A DNA stretch of 64,000 bases from Sepiola atlantica (GCA_963556195.1 OY744520.1:147656929-147720928); one strand, 5' to 3'. Shown: positions 25,815 through 38,433, counted from the first letter of the stretch. Numbers and translations: made by a program. The notes: a model not told the origin generated them from the sequence alone.

Positions 25815-25965
25815 GTCTGATTTTGTTTAAACTTGAACAAACGCCGAAACACAAGATGGCCGCTTCTTTACTGAAGTAGATGTCAGTACTCAATACAATG
25901 TGAAACACAACATGATCATTCATTTTCATTCGGTATTGTAATTTACTAGATATAATGTAACCCGT
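25815..25965. repeat. Dispersed repeat DR-4, copy 2
   Basis: Partner of 19950-20100. It contains AAGATGGCCGC and ATGATCATTCATTTTC. Confidence 0.75.
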
Positions 25966-25969
25966 CAGG

Positions 25970-26540
25970 TCACCTATCTGCTTCGGGTTAAATAGTTTGA
26001 ATAAGGAAAAGGGGAGTTTATGAAGCTAGTTAAATTTTTAAAATAAAACAGAATCCTAAATTAGTTTATCTGTCCGCTATATCTTTTCCTTCCCCTCTTT
26101 ATTTTTCTTTTACTCTCACGCTATGGGTTAAATAGTATTAATACTTGTATTGATCTTCCATATCGTTTGTTTTTTACTATTCTGATCTTTTGTTTTATAA
26201 TCAGTTTTATTACCTTTGACTGTTGATAAACAGAGGGATAAAGAGAGCGAAAGACAGACAGAAAGATAGAAAGTGACGCGGAAGTAGATGGACATTGTAT
26301 CGAATAAAATCGGGATAGAGAACTAAATGCAGTGAGTAATAGATTGGAACTGAAGAAAAACTGGATGACGTGGTGAGTTAATTGCAAATTACGGCTAATT
26401 AGAACAATCTAAATAGATTTTTACAAAGTAAAATCAATACCATATAACAAGGAACATTTTTACATATATTTTGAATGAGTAAAATATATAGGAAAACCTC
26501 TTAGGGGGACGAAAATTGATTCACCTAGCTTTAGTATGAC
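25970..26540. other. AT-rich DNA, nothing recognised
   Basis: CGGGTTAAATAG-type blocks occur at 25984 and near 26124, but no larger repeat was defined. Confidence 0.4.
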
Positions 26541-26544
26541 AACA

Positions 26545-26650
26545 GATTATAAAAAGAAAATATTGTTTCTCAGAATCGATATTAACAGGAACATAAAAGA
26601 CTCATAACTTCTATAAAATAGTAATTGTTTCAACGCATATAAGTATGGGT
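26545..26650. repeat. Direct repeat DR-5, copy 1
   Basis: Matches 27187-27285: TCTCAGAA(T/C)CGATAT, AAAAGACTCATAACTTCTAT and CAACGCATATAAGT. Separation is about 640 bp. Confidence 0.85.
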
Positions 26651-27186
26651 CAAATTAAAAGTCAGAAACTACTCAAGATATATTTACCAACTTTATATCA
26701 TCGGATTCCGTATGATACTGACCTGGTTATTGTAGTACATATTGCACATTATCATTTTAGTATAGAACCAGCTTCCTATGACTTTGTTTATAATAAACAA
26801 AGTTAGTCCTTCCAGGTGTCCAATTTATCTCCCTAGTACAATGTCCCGACAAAGGAGTTCCGTTAACTTTTTTTTATTTCGGTGTATTTCCTTAGAAGCA
26901 GGACCAGTGTCCCTGCATTGCCCAGGGGAAATATAAAATAAGGATGTAATAGAAAATAAATATTAGACTAAAAAGTATGAAAAAAAAGAAAATCTCATTC
27001 TACTGTAAGTAATTTGTATGATTAAAATAGTATTTAGCTATGTTTTGGAAAATATTAAATAATGATTTAATTTAATAAAAAGAAATATTAGAGTATCAAT
27101 TCTGAAAAACGAAATTCAGAAAAGAACCCATTGCACTCAAATTAATTAAGGCGATCAAAATGATAATAAGCGATGTTTATTATATG

Positions 27187-27285
27187 AGAAAAATACTAAT
27201 GGTTCTCAGAACCGATATATACACGAACCTAAAAGACTCATAACTTCTATTGAATAGTAATTGTTGCAACGCATATAAGTCACAA
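27187..27285. repeat. Direct repeat DR-5, copy 2
   Basis: Second copy of the block at 26545-26650. The interval between them has no recognisable coding region. Confidence 0.85.
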
Positions 27286-27289
27286 AAGG

Positions 27290-27760
27290 ATAGGCAAAGC
27301 AAGAACTGTTTTATTTTTTATTTTCATATGTATTAACGCAAGTAGGTCAAAACTGGATAGATAAAAGAGAATCAAATTGTTTTGACTAATTTTTAGAGAG
27401 TTCCATTATTGTTTTATAATAGTCTGCATCTAACGACAGTTATTTTTGAACATCATTGGATGAATATTTATCTCCTACAATATACAAATATATCTTATTT
27501 GCTAATTATGTACCTATAGTATTTTATAGTTAAAAACTATGTACGGCTTTGATTATTATTTTTTCAGGAGAAATTAAGTATCATTTATTAAATATAATAT
27601 TTGATAGACCTTTTTATAAAATTGCACTATAACTCTTCTTTTGAAAACATAAATACATCTGACTTTTGAATCCACTTATCATCGTCTGCTATTAAATGTT
27701 AACAAAAGTAAAACAGAAAATAGGGTTTCTGATTTTCCTGTTTATTTACCATAAAAATGG
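27290..27760. other. AT-rich DNA, nothing recognised
   Basis: No repeat or coding signal seen. Confidence 0.5.
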
Positions 27761-27799
27761 TTGAGAAGGAAAAGTAAAAATAACAGGGGTGACGTCACT

Positions 27800-28050
27800 A
27801 GAGTTGCAGGAAGTTTATGCAAGAGTCAGCTGGAGCTGCAGACAGTTGTTGCAGGAGTCAGTTGGAGCTGCAGGAGTCAGTTGGAGCTGCAGGAAGTTGT
27901 TGCAGGAGTCAGCTTGAGCTGCAGGAAGTTACTGCAGGAGTCAGCTGGAGCTGCAGGAAGTTGCTGCAGGAGTTAGCTGGAGCTGCAGGAAGTTGATGCA
28001 GGAGTCAGCTGGAGCTGCAGGAAGTTGATGCAGGAGTAAGCTGGAGCTGG
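27800..28050. repeat. 32-bp minisatellite, about eight copies
   Basis: The unit is GAGCTGCAGGAAGTTG(T/C)TGC then AGGAGTCAGCTG. The plus-strand frame 27761-27976 is the array translated. Confidence 0.95.
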
Positions 28051-28139
28051 CATTGCAGAAAGGTGGATGGAGTAGGCAGCAGCAATGTTGAAAGTTTATC
28101 GCATTAGCAGTTTGTGTTAGCCCTGAAAAGGGCTGTTTG

Positions 28140-28185
28140 ATTTCTGCTGCTGCCTGCTGCCTGCTGCCTGCTGCCTGCTGCCTGG
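28140..28185. repeat. (CTGCCTG)n short tandem repeat
   Basis: Five copies of a seven-base unit just upstream of DR-1 copy 3. Confidence 0.9.
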
Positions 28186-28244
28186 CTCGACGATTGGTCC
28201 ACCAGTTTGGAGGTGGGGGTCTCCTAACCCTCGGCTGAATTTGG

Positions 28245-28545
28245 TTATTTACCTCCCCGGGAGGTTAGGCACAAGGCCAGTTTTATCTTACTCCCACAAG
28301 GTAAGATGTGACCCAAGGTTGGTTTGCGAAAGTGGGACTTGAAAAGCCAGCGCCCGAGAAGGTGAGCACTCGTGCCATTAAAAATTGCCTGGGCAGCCCC
28401 GTCGGCATTCCCCGGTAGGGGCGCCTCAGGCAGTAAGCAATAAACTTACTCCTCCCAAAGACGGGAGGCAAATTCTGTGAGGGTGGACCTCGTAGAACTG
28501 CACAGGACCGACAACCCCCAATAGACCGGCGTAAATCCAGACCCA
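28245..28545. repeat. Dispersed repeat DR-1, copy 3
   Basis: Closest partner of 985-1245, sharing long exact blocks around CCGTCGGCATT and GCACAGGAC. The leading segment CTCCCCGGGAG is a small palindrome. Confidence 0.85.
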
Positions 28546-28619
28546 AAGGCCCGGACGATACCAGTTTAATAGGCGGGGTAAAACACCCTGGGTTCATGTG
28601 AGAAGGTATTGAGGAAATT

Positions 28620-29700
28620 ATTTACTTAAATTTATTCCTACCGTCTTCGTCACCTTACAGGCTACGAGGGTACAAGTCAGGAAAACAAACAACTAAAATA
28701 TACTTATTATAATGGATATTTTGTGTATGTATATTTTACTCTAAACTAAGAATATGACGTTAAGGGAATAGAGTGTTAATAGCACCACGACTCATTATAT
28801 TTTTGCAGCAGGGTGGGTAAATAACTGATATTTCTTTTTGAAAACTTGTTATTTTCAAATATAGAATGGATATTCTGAAATAATATTTCACACGAATGAT
28901 TAACCCTCTGTGGCTTAAATGAGTCGGACGCTGTACTAATTTCGCATTCTTTTAGAAAATTAGGAAAAAATGTTTGGAGAGACATCTTGCGTCTTGGAGT
29001 AGATATAGCTGAGATCGACGAGACTTACTTCGTCGTTTCGTCTAGCGATGTGTAGGTGCTCACTGGAGACTTTCAAATATATTAAACATATGAAAACGCA
29101 CCTTATATGCAACGGCGAATGTTGTTCATAACAATGCGGAAAGCAGGTTGATCGTGACCATTGTTACCGTAAAAAAGGTTGCGAGTATCGGGATAATTCT
29201 TATAGATCGAACTATTTGTTTTATTTCTGTTCATTTTTAAGTAAAATTATCAGTAAAACATTTGTTAGATACTTGCTCGTATCCATACCACTACGGGTGG
29301 TGTAGCGATATGTGTGTCTCTGCGTGTCGTATCGTATGTCAGTCTACGTATTTAAGATATGAAAGCGTTCTTGATGTGTCTGTTCGCTGGAGACAATGCT
29401 CTATGATTATTTAAATGTGGCAAATGGTTTTGATAAAACATATCGAAAATCTGGGCGTGTCATGTGCGAACACAGACGGGGCGAAATTTAATTTCTCCAG
29501 CTGTTGTGTCATGTGAACAACCGGGATGAGATTCGAGAGAAAATATATTTTTGCTAAGAGTTAATAAATTCGAAATGTTACTTTTCTCTAAACCTCGTTA
29601 CTTTGACGTAGGATTGGGGAGTAAATATCTTCTCACGGCATCTGTTGAATTGGAAAATGCGTGATATTTTGTAAATAAATTTTACAATTGTTAACATTTT
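28620..29700. other. Unique DNA, nothing recognised
   Basis: No domain-bearing frame. Two loosely similar TAGCGAT-TGTG...CTGGAGAC stretches (29042 and 29305) are the only internal resemblance. Confidence 0.45.
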
Positions 29701-29734
29701 CAGCAAACAGAGTTCAAATTTACTTGCTTCCACA

Positions 29735-29870
29735 CGAGAGCAGAGTTAGACGCGAGGTCGAAAAAATCCAGTTTTCCCAAAATGAAATAAAACTAAAAAT
29801 TGCCTTCGTCTGTAGAGATATCTCATTCACTGACCGATACCATAACAGATGAAATGTAGATAAAAAAACT
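29735..29870. repeat. Dispersed repeat, weak partner of 47585-47715
   Basis: Shared order: GTTAGAC-C, GAAAA-ATCCA, AAAACTA, TT(C/A)CACTA-CCGATA-like and AGATGAA-TGTA. Alignment by eye is gapped, so this is tentative. Both carry a minus-strand frame of about 95-118 codons with no known domain. Confidence 0.35.
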
Positions 29871-30079
29871 TTGATCGCAGCCAACCGGTTGGTTAGTTCT
29901 GGGTGTTTACGGTACACCAACCGGCGTTGGTTGATGTATGACGAATCCGTACATATCATTTGTATACGATCGGTTTGTAGATTAGGTTGTTTTGCAGGTG
30001 TATACATTAGACGCACACCATCTGTAAACGCCCTTCTCTTTTGAACCGATAGATGAGACAAGACAGATACTGTCAATCT

Positions 30080-30960
30080 GGGTTAGAGTGGATCTGGGAG
30101 CAATAGTAACTAAAGGATAACTCTATACTGCACAAACCTCCAAAATTGAAGCTTCACCCAAAAGTGTAGTTTTGTGTCATTCTCTGGACGAATAGAGAGC
30201 GGGGCGGAACGTGAGTAGTCGGATAGATAAGATTTAAAAAAATAGAAAGGACTGTTTAAAGTACCAGATATCTTTATAGAAAAAAGTCTAACGTGAGAGA
30301 TATCGGTTAAACTTATCCCAACAACAGAATTATCTGAATATTTATTCATAATTATAAAAATAATAAATATAAAACGATTTCTTTTAACTGTTAAACATGT
30401 TTTTTTCGTTGGTGTCCGTGTTTGAATTATTTTGGTGGGCTTTATCCGTTTACCGCTAAATATCTCCTTGCTATTCTACTTGTGTTTGTGAACACCTCGA
30501 AAATTAAACAACAACAATCTTTAACAATTTAGAGTAGATCAGTTTCACACATGCATTTAAGATAAAATTAGCTCGTATTTCCGTGACATTACAGCGTTTA
30601 ATAGAAGTTAACCAAACATTATTATTTTGCCCTGGGAGATAAATTCTGTTTGTTAATTTTTGGAGGGGGAGGTCTACTTTTTAAAGAGGTTATGCTAGCT
30701 TTTACAACCTTGCCAATCAGACTCAGGTTTAGGGATAAACAAATTTATTGAACACCTCTAAAAAGTTAGAATGATCTGGAAATCATGATCATTTTACGTA
30801 AATTTATAGACGAATCTGATCTCCCACTGTAAATTCTAAATTAAGTGTTTTTTCAATTAAATTTTTAAAGATGTTCACATGTAATTACCTAAAAAAGAAA
30901 AATCTCTTTTTGTAAGGCGGGGGTGACTAAGCTTAGGGTATCGATTTTCAAATTTGATAT
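30080..30960. other. AT-rich DNA, nothing recognised
   Basis: No repeat partner or coding signal seen. Confidence 0.5.
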
Positions 30961-30984
30961 TATTATTAGTAGTGAAATTATTAT

Positions 30985-32600
30985 TATTATTTACTCACTA
31001 GGAGTTATCACACTGGTCATCGTCAGTGATCGCCCACTGCCGACAACCTGTGGTATTCCCTGGAGTCTGAGTGACAACAAGTCTCCTCAGACATCCAGTA
31101 TGCTCCACCTCTTTTCGTTCATCACCGCTGATGACCTTGCGGTAATCGCAACAGCCACCTACCAACGATTTCCCGCTGATAAGGGCCATTGGTCTCCTCT
31201 GGGGCCCGAGTGGCAACAAGCCTCCCCAAGGTCCCAGAGCTGTCCGCACTCTTCCAGTGGAGGTCTGGTTTGCGCTTTCCCTCCTCAACCCTCTGTTTAT
31301 AATTTTCGTGGCGTCAGCCTATGCTTGCGCCTCTCTCGTGCGGTTGTATTTTCCCCGGTTCTGTTGTCTTGTGCTTCCATGTGTTTGTTCTCCATTCATT
31401 GCTTATGTGGGTTGGTTTCCGCATTCGAGGACATTTCTCAGGATTGTAGCCGTTTTGATCATTACTGTCCTTTGTATGGTCTCAGTTATCCCTTTGATTC
31501 CTATTTCTCCTAGTCTTTTCTCCATGTTTTTGGGGACTGTTCCTAGTGCTCCTATGATTATTGGTGTTATACTGACTTTCTTCATGTTCCATATTCCTTT
31601 CAATTCTCTGGCAAGTTCAGTATATTTGCTTCTTTTTTCCGTCTCTTTGATCTTCACTCTGTGGTCTGCTGGAACGGCAAAGTCCACGATTTTGCAGGAT
31701 TTTTCTTTCTTGTTGATTATTATCATATCCGGTCTCCTTGCTGTTATGGCTTTGTCTGTTTGTACATTCATATCCCATATGATTTTGTGTTTTTCGTTTT
31801 CTAGTACAGTTTCTGGTTTGTGTTTGTATCGTTATTTTGCATATTCGAAATTCAATTGTTTGCACATTTCACGGTGTACTTCTTTCCCCACGCTGTCATT
31901 TCTGTTCTTGTATTCCCTTTGTGCTAGCCTGCTGCATTCACTCACATATGATTTATCGTTTCGTCTCTTTGTCCACACAATCGGCATTTGCTGTTTTCCT
32001 GAGTGTTATCTATCTTTGCTTTAATAAAGTTTGTCCTAATCGCATTGTTCTGTGCGGCCGTCAGCAGAGAGTCCGTTTCTCTGTTCAGGTGTCCTTTTCT
32101 TAGCCATGCCCAGCTGTTTTCATTGGCTTCATCGCTTGTGAGTCTTATAAAGCGTCCATTATTTTTCTTCCCACTTTTCCTTTCTTGTCTTTTTGTTTCT
32201 GTGTTCAGTGCTTCCGGAGTTGTTTGTTGGGCTGGTGTCTCTTGCTGTGGTGATCAGTCTTTCCGTGTTCTGGGTTACATATTTCTCCAGCTCTTTTTTG
32301 GTATCTTCCACTTAGTCTTCTATACTTACCAGTCCTCTACCTCCTTCATTTCTTTTCATGTAGAGTCTGTCCGTATCGTCTTTTGGGTGCAATGCATTGT
32401 GCATAGTCATTAGTTTTTTAGTCCTTTGGTCAAGGTGCCTGAGTTCTTCTTTGGTCCAGCCTATGAATGGTCCAGAGTATCTTATTAGTGATACAGCCCA
32501 TGTGTTTATCCCTTTTACTAGGTTTATGCTATATAGTTTAGTTTCTAAGAGTTTCCTTGTTCTTCGTAGATATTCTTTTCCAACCTTCTCTTTCATTTCT
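30985..32600 (-). pseudogene. LINE 3' fragment: C-terminal part of a non-LTR retrotransposon ORF plus 3' UTR
   Basis: Read on the minus strand from 32600, the piece codes KEYLRRTRKLL, NTWAVSLIRYS, LDQRTKKLMTMH and LHPKDD--RLY. It continues with KCRLCGQRDETINH near 31960, a CCHH/C-type knuckle, then NVQTDKAI-ARRPD, IIGALGTVPKN and TATILRNVL by about 31410. This is the C-terminal half of a LINE protein downstream of its RT. Several shifts interrupt it, and RT and endonuclease are absent. The 3' UTR (31290-30985) matches 58060-58410 and ends AGTGAGTAAATAATAAT, a TAA-type tail. The clade is not certain. Confidence 0.8.
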
Positions 32601-32605
32601 GTATA

Positions 32606-32681
<76 letters not shown>

Positions 32682-32690
32682 AATAATAAT
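32606..32690. repeat. (TTA)n microsatellite
   Basis: Begins exactly where LINE homology stops, then passes into a GGTGTT-rich stretch to about 32740. Confidence 0.95.
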
Positions 32691-33021
32691 GTTGGTAGTG
32701 GTGGTGGTGTTGGTGTTGGTGTTGTTGTTGTTTTTGTTAGCATATTTTTGCTTGTTGTTTTAAGTTACATATTACATACATTACATTGTAAATTAAGTAA
32801 AAGGTAACCGCAGGAAAAGTGTTTAGAAAATAAAATCTTTAATTTCTAATTAAACAATTTGATTCAATAAATGTGTGCTTTAAAACATAATTTCTAATAA
32901 GATAAAAAAACAAAAACGTTTTAATAAAAAAATTAAAGTAAATATTTCATTTTTGAGCGACTCGTACCATAAATCTCAGCAATGTGTTGTTTACACGTTA
33001 TTAATCAAATAACGTGTGCCC

Positions 33022-33180
33022 ATCTCTCTCTATCTCTCTTTTCTCTCTCTCTTCTCTCTCCTCTATTTCTCTCTCTTTCTCTCTCTCTCTCTTCTCTCTC
33101 CTCTATTTATCTCTCTTTCTCTCTCTCTCTTTCTTCTCTCTCCTCTATTTCTCTCTCTTTCTATCTCTCTCTCTTTCTCG
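33022..33180. repeat. (CT)n-rich array
   Basis: Units such as CTCTTCTCTCTCCTCTATTT recur three times. Serine/leucine-rich frames are artefacts. Confidence 0.92.
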
Positions 33181-33555
33181 AAATAGAACTTTCTGTGCGT
33201 TCGAATAATCGGAGGGCGAGTAACTAAATGTTGGAATGGCCACCGGCTGTTCCATCATATTCCATTACGATCTAATTTAATTACCTACTTCAATTATATA
33301 GATAAAATCAATGTATTTAATTACTATTATTTACAATTTTTTATTTAGATTATTATTATCGAGAAAAGTACTTTAACTACATCTAAATATCTGGAAAAAA
33401 ACAATCATGAGTGTATATTTGCGAATATTAATTTATTAGAAGCTTTAAAACAAATTAATTATGTAAATTTGAAAGACACGTTATGTTTGGGGAAGCTTTT
33501 TCATGGTTATATATAGGAGCTGATAATTAATTATAAAAAGAGAGCGATCAAAGTA

Positions 33556-33625
33556 ATAAGATAGTTTCGGCTTCAGACAGACATATACATAATATCTATT
33601 ACTAATAAATTACTATTATTATTAC
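33556..33625. repeat. Direct repeat DR-6, left
   Basis: ATAGTTT(C/T)GGCTTCAGACAG and ACATATACATAAT recur at 34275-34340, flanking the 76-bp minisatellite. Confidence 0.75.
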
Positions 33626-33669
33626 TAGCTAATATATGTTCCCTCCGGTCGCATATTCTTGCTAGTTTA

Positions 33670-34195
33670 AAGCTGAACAGATATTACACTACATCCACAT
33701 CGTTCAAAAAAGGAGGATATGATGCCTGGGAAGATGATATCATGACAACAGAACAAATACTACACTACCTTCACACCATAAAAAAAAGACAGAACATATA
33801 TTACATTACCTCTACACCTCTAAAAAAGCGGGTAATGCCTGGGAGGATGGTATAATGACAACAAAACATATAGTAAACTACCTCCACACCTCTCAAATAA
33901 AGAAAGAGGTCATGCCTCGGAGGATGGTAAAATGATAACAGAACAGATACTACACTACCTTCACACCTCTGAAATAAGGAGGAGGTAATGCCTGGGAGGA
34001 TGGTATCATAACAACAGAACAAATATAACACTACCTCCACACTTCTCAAAAAAGGAGGACGTACTGCCTGAGAGGATTATATCATGAAAACAACATATAC
34101 TACACTACCTTCACACCTCTCAAAGCAGGAGGAGGTAATGCCTGGGAAGGTGGTATCATGACAACAGAGCAGATACTACACTACACTACACTATG
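33670..34195. repeat. 76-bp minisatellite, seven copies
   Basis: Each unit carries ACTACACTACCTCCACACCT, then AAAAAGGAGGAGGTAATGCC, TGGGAGGATGGTATCATGAC and AACAGAACAGATA. The last unit runs into a short ACACT repeat. Confidence 0.93.
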
Positions 34196-34274
34196 CCCTG
34201 AACTGAGCATTTAAATATAGTACATTAGTCTGATATAGTATATACTATACTATTTCATAAGTACAATGGTCTTA

Positions 34275-34340
34275 AATAGTATAGTTTTGGCTTCAGACAG
34301 ACATACATATACATAATCTCCGTTATTAATAGATTAGTAT
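34275..34340. repeat. Direct repeat DR-6, right
   Basis: Partner of 33556-33625. The two lie about 710 bp apart in the same orientation. Confidence 0.75.
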
Positions 34341-34459
34341 CTGTATATTGTTTTCTTTTTACAGTAAAACAAATCAGTCTGTTACATATCTGTTATATTG
34401 ACAGTAGCAATAACCGGCCAAAGCTTTATAATAAAGATACAAATATGAACATTCTTAGA

Positions 34460-34602
34460 TAGACGGAAGACGCAGAGTAGTTAACAAATACCTCCTCCTC
34501 ATGTTAAGAATGTTTTTCAAATAGTAACATTATTATTTAGAAACACATTCTTAACAAGGGAAAGGAGCTTTATTAACTATTCTGTTTGAACACCGTCTTC
34601 TT
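34460..34602. mobile_element. Imperfect foldback element, about 145 bp
   Basis: The left arm (34466-34517) contains GAAGACG, GAGTAGTTAA, CTCCT and TTAAGAATG. The right arm (34541-34600) contains their complements CATTCTTAA, AGGAG, TTAACTATTC and CGTCTTC in reverse order. It may be an old MITE. No target duplication identified. Confidence 0.65.
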
Positions 34603-34609
34603 AATTTTC

Positions 34610-35425
34610 ATACGCATCGTCGATTATTTCGAATAGTTTATGAAAAAAATCAAATGAGATTTTGTCAACTAACGACGAACTAATGCAACCCAGTTTTGTT
34701 TGAAAAGAGAAATAAATCTTTAAGTGTCTCACACTTTTCAATCAATAACAAGGAATGAATTTGAAAAACATATTTAAAAAGATCTACGTGTATTTTTTAC
34801 GTTTGCAAAAAGAAAAATGCTGATTTTACGCAGAAATATTACAGTAATTTGAAAATTACAAAACCCACAATTTTCTAATTGAATATTAAGACATTTAAAA
34901 AGAATCAGAATCGGGATCGGTTATATATCGGAATCGGGAATTTAGAACGAAATAAGTAATTGTATCGGAATTGGGGAATATTTTGGAATCGTCCCGTCGC
35001 TAGCAGGATATGTGACATATGTAAAATGAACCAAAAATAAAATCGTGAGAATATAAATAAATATTAGTCTTTTATTTCAGTTACAGTAAAAAAAAAGAGC
35101 ACACCACTTCTAACGAGTGAATACTTATCGAATAAACTCGCCGGCGGTCGGATATTGGGATCATCGAGTCAAAAGAGTCATGACCCCGTCCAGCACACAT
35201 GAGACCTTCTACATCGTTTGACTACAACACGTATAAAATAAATAAAATATATTATAAAAAATGTCATGAAAAAAACTGAAAAGATCGAGGGTAGCTATTT
35301 GGTTTGGAACTTTGGCGATGAAAACTCTACAAACTGCAAAACGCAAATTTGTAAGGCATCGATTATGTACATATGAAATATGTCTACTAGAGGGGGATCA
35401 CGCTAACAGAACAATCAAATAACAA
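34610..35425. other. AT-rich DNA with a GAATCGGGAATCGG-type stretch
   Basis: 34905-34990 repeats GAATCGG(A/G) variants. No coding signal. Confidence 0.5.
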
Positions 35426-35427
35426 GG

Positions 35428-35429
<2 letters not shown>

Positions 35430-35474
<45 letters not shown>

Positions 35475-35623
35475 AGAGAGAGAGAGGGAGAGGGGGAGAG
35501 AAGGCGAGAGAGCAAGAGGGAGAGAGAGATGGGGAGAGATTTATGTATATATATATATTTATATATATACATATATAAATATATATATATATAAAGACAA
35601 ATATTTTTCATGTATATTAACAG

Positions 35624-35670
<47 letters not shown>
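35430..35670. repeat. Compound (TA)n/(GA)n microsatellites
   Basis: TA tract 35430-35472, GA-rich 35473-35540, then more TA-rich blocks and a second TA tract 35629-35668. Confidence 0.95.
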
Positions 35671-35671
<1 letters not shown>

Positions 35672-35674
35672 CCG

Positions 35675-36460
35675 AATATGGTATAGATCCACAGGGTATA
35701 AATCCAGGGGAGTTGAACCGGGTTCATGAGAGTGCTCAATAAAAATATAGAGCAGAAATATAAATATAAATGATAGTTTATTTCATTTTGACTACAAAAT
35801 TGATTTTGTTTCACGAGAGCAGTTTCAGGGGCTCCCGATTCTCAGGTCTTTAAATAACATTATGCCTGTTAAGATAAGTTCACAATCACACAGAGTTTTA
35901 TGAAGGTGACAGAAATTTGAAATAAAAATTGAATATGAATAGAAATAAAATAAAACAACACACAAACAAAAATACAAGTAAGAGGAAAAAAGAAAAAGAA
36001 AAAGAACAAGATAAAAGGAAAATGAAATATTAAGAGCTACAGAGGACATAGTAAGGAAACAGAAAGGGTGAAAGGGAACGCAGATATGACTTGGTGGGGG
36101 GTGGTCGAAATATGAAAGCATATATTTACGGGCGGACGCCTGTTAGAACGTGTCAAAAGAAGTTCTGCGTAGGCCTTCGCGGAGGAGGAAAGTGACAGAT
36201 AATCTAATTTGGTAACTTGCCTATGAAGGAAAGGAGGGGAAGAGTTACCCTATATGATGAGCGGGTGGATGAGGAGGGGGGAATGGTAAAAATACTTAAG
36301 GTGCTAATAACAATAAAATTAAAAATTGAAAATTAAAACGTTAAAGAATTGAAAATTAAAAATGTCTATATACGTGTAGAAATAAATATAACATGATGAA
36401 TACAGTAAATATGTAATCATAATTATACTAATAATATAAAAATATAAGAAATAGATATAC
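35675..36460. other. AT-rich DNA, nothing recognised
   Basis: Runs of AATAAAA and GGAA but no repeat partner or domain. Confidence 0.5.
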
Positions 36461-36461
<1 letters not shown>

Positions 36462-36496
<35 letters not shown>

Positions 36497-36760
36497 TCAT
36501 ACATATATATACATATATACACATGCACACATACTTACACACGCATGCATACATATATATATACACACATACACATACACACATACACATATATATATAC
36601 ATATATATATATACATACATCCACATACATACACACATACACATATATGTATATATATATACATATATACATATGTATACACACATACACATATATTATG
36701 ATAACAACAATAATAATACTACTACTACTAATAATAATAATAATAATAACAATAGGAATA
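36462..36760. repeat. Compound (TA)n/(CATA)n then (ACT)n(AAT)n array
   Basis: ATATACATAC mixtures to about 36694, then trinucleotide ACT and AAT repeats. Confidence 0.95.
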
Positions 36761-36999
36761 ATGGTAATTAAGATGATACATTTCTTATAGTAGCCCTAAA
36801 AAATCAAGTTTAGGTTCTTAGTTATCTTCAGCAATGCTAGTATAGATATCATAAACGGTGGTATTAGGGAAATATATGAAAGATAATCAAAATAAAAGCA
36901 CGACATAGTAGCAATTAAGATGATTTTGTATTCATAAATTATTAAGTTTGCCGAAAAGTCAATAGGTCATTTTTTTTACATATAATTAGGAGGGGTTAT

Positions 37000-38035
37000 A
37001 TTCAGGGTAAAAATAATATGGGTGGTTAGTCATAGAAGGGAGAAAGTATAAGTAGTATTTATGAATGTAAGATTAGAGGTAAAATTGCTGGTTGTCTTCA
37101 GAAACAATGAGGTAGAGTAGGTAAATGGTTACTAACTCATAGTTTTTCTGGTGGATGCGATTACGGGTAGGTGGGGAGAGATGGGTAGGAGTAGGGGTTG
37201 ATAATGTGTTAGAAGGGAGGGTAGAATGTGTTGGAGTGAAGTTAGGATAGTGCAAGTAGAGATAGAAGAGCATATGGGGGAAAAATGAAATTATGTGGGT
37301 AAGTAGAGAAACTATATAGGAAAAACTTATGTGTCAACGATTAATATGGGATTTACAAGAGATTAAGGTGGGGTATGCGGGCTACTAAGGAGGTAAAGTC
37401 TACTGTGTCGGCAGTTGATAAAAGTCTCCTGTTTTCTGTTTAAAAGTTTATTTTTGTCCTTGAAACAGATAATTTCTAATGGTTCGTTTAAGCATAGATG
37501 GTGTGTTGAGTGACTTGCAGGTACTAGTTTTTTGTAAGATTTTTTTATTTAACTATAGCAGTTTCATTCTTTATTTTCAGTTTATGATAATTTATGGATA
37601 GTCCGGTTTGGCCAGGGTGGTTAGTGTTGTTGAAAGAGAGGTTGTGATTATAAAATCGTTCTTTGATATTATTTCCTGCTATTCCAATATAAAATTTGGT
37701 TAGGGATGGGTTTTGAGTTGGAGAGAAAGATGCCTCATAAACTACTTGGGTTGGCAAGCATTTTTGGTTTAGGGGGAAGTAAGGTTTATTTATGCAGTTA
37801 CAAGTTCTACTCGGTTTATGGGGGTGTATGTTCTTAATATTTTATTATTGTGTTTTTTAATAATTTTTCTAGGTTATCTCCACAGCTGTAACACAGTTTA
37901 AATGTGTTTTTATAAAATATTTTGTGGAGGACATTACTAGTGGTGAAATGAGTGTTAATTAGATTAAGGATTTTTTTGCCTAATTTAGTCTTAATGACAA
38001 TATATGTATTAGCTATCAGTGAACAATTCAAATTG
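37000..38035 (-). pseudogene. Penelope-like element copy C, C-terminal GIY-YIG region
   Basis: On the minus strand, KIFYKNTFKLCYSCGDNLEK (about 37920-37860) precedes a GIY-YIG domain: KFYIGIAGNNIKERFYNH at about 37695-37645, then a C-terminal EIICFKDK--LLN near 37480-37440. The reverse transcriptase is absent. Frameshifts separate the pieces. The 3' part (37440-37370) matches another minus-strand tail at 58830-58730, so the two belong to the same PLE lineage, distinct from copies A and B. Confidence 0.75.
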
Positions 38036-38258
38036 GCGTATTAAAAAAAATCTAAATGGCGTATTAGTGTGGTTCCCTCGCGTGTGAGTTTGCTTTTTGT
38101 TTTGTTTGTTTTTGTTTCGTTTCACCCAAAAAATGAACCACTGTATAGTGTAGGTTTTGTCAAAACACTTTAATCCAATAACTTTTTACTATTTTTGAAT
38201 TTTTCTGATGATTTTGTAATGTTGCAGAGATGATATTGACATACAAATGTTGTAAAGC

Positions 38259-38377
38259 ACAAGACAAATGAAACGGACCGTAAAAAATATATCTCACAAA
38301 AATGTTATGTTTTTTTTAATGTGAAAAAATTTAAATAATAAAATAAAAACATTGTTATTTGAATATGATATGAACCT

Positions 38378-38433
<56 letters not shown>

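Noticed and set aside
24669..25929. Minus-strand frames of 370-377 codons rich in YLSS/IFLS
   Set aside because: They are translations of a 30-bp minisatellite with no stops on that strand. Several frames are open at once.
29720..30076. Minus-strand frame of 118 codons as a host exon
   Set aside because: No recognisable domain or splice context, and the DNA weakly matches another locus, suggesting a repeat.
31257..32024. Plus-strand frame of 255 codons resembling a membrane protein
   Set aside because: It is the antisense shadow of a minus-strand LINE C-terminus, whose protein motifs are unambiguous.
33801..34049. Minus-strand frame with repeated cysteine-containing peptides
   Set aside because: Produced by the 76-bp minisatellite. 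The unit length is not a stable multiple of three across copies.
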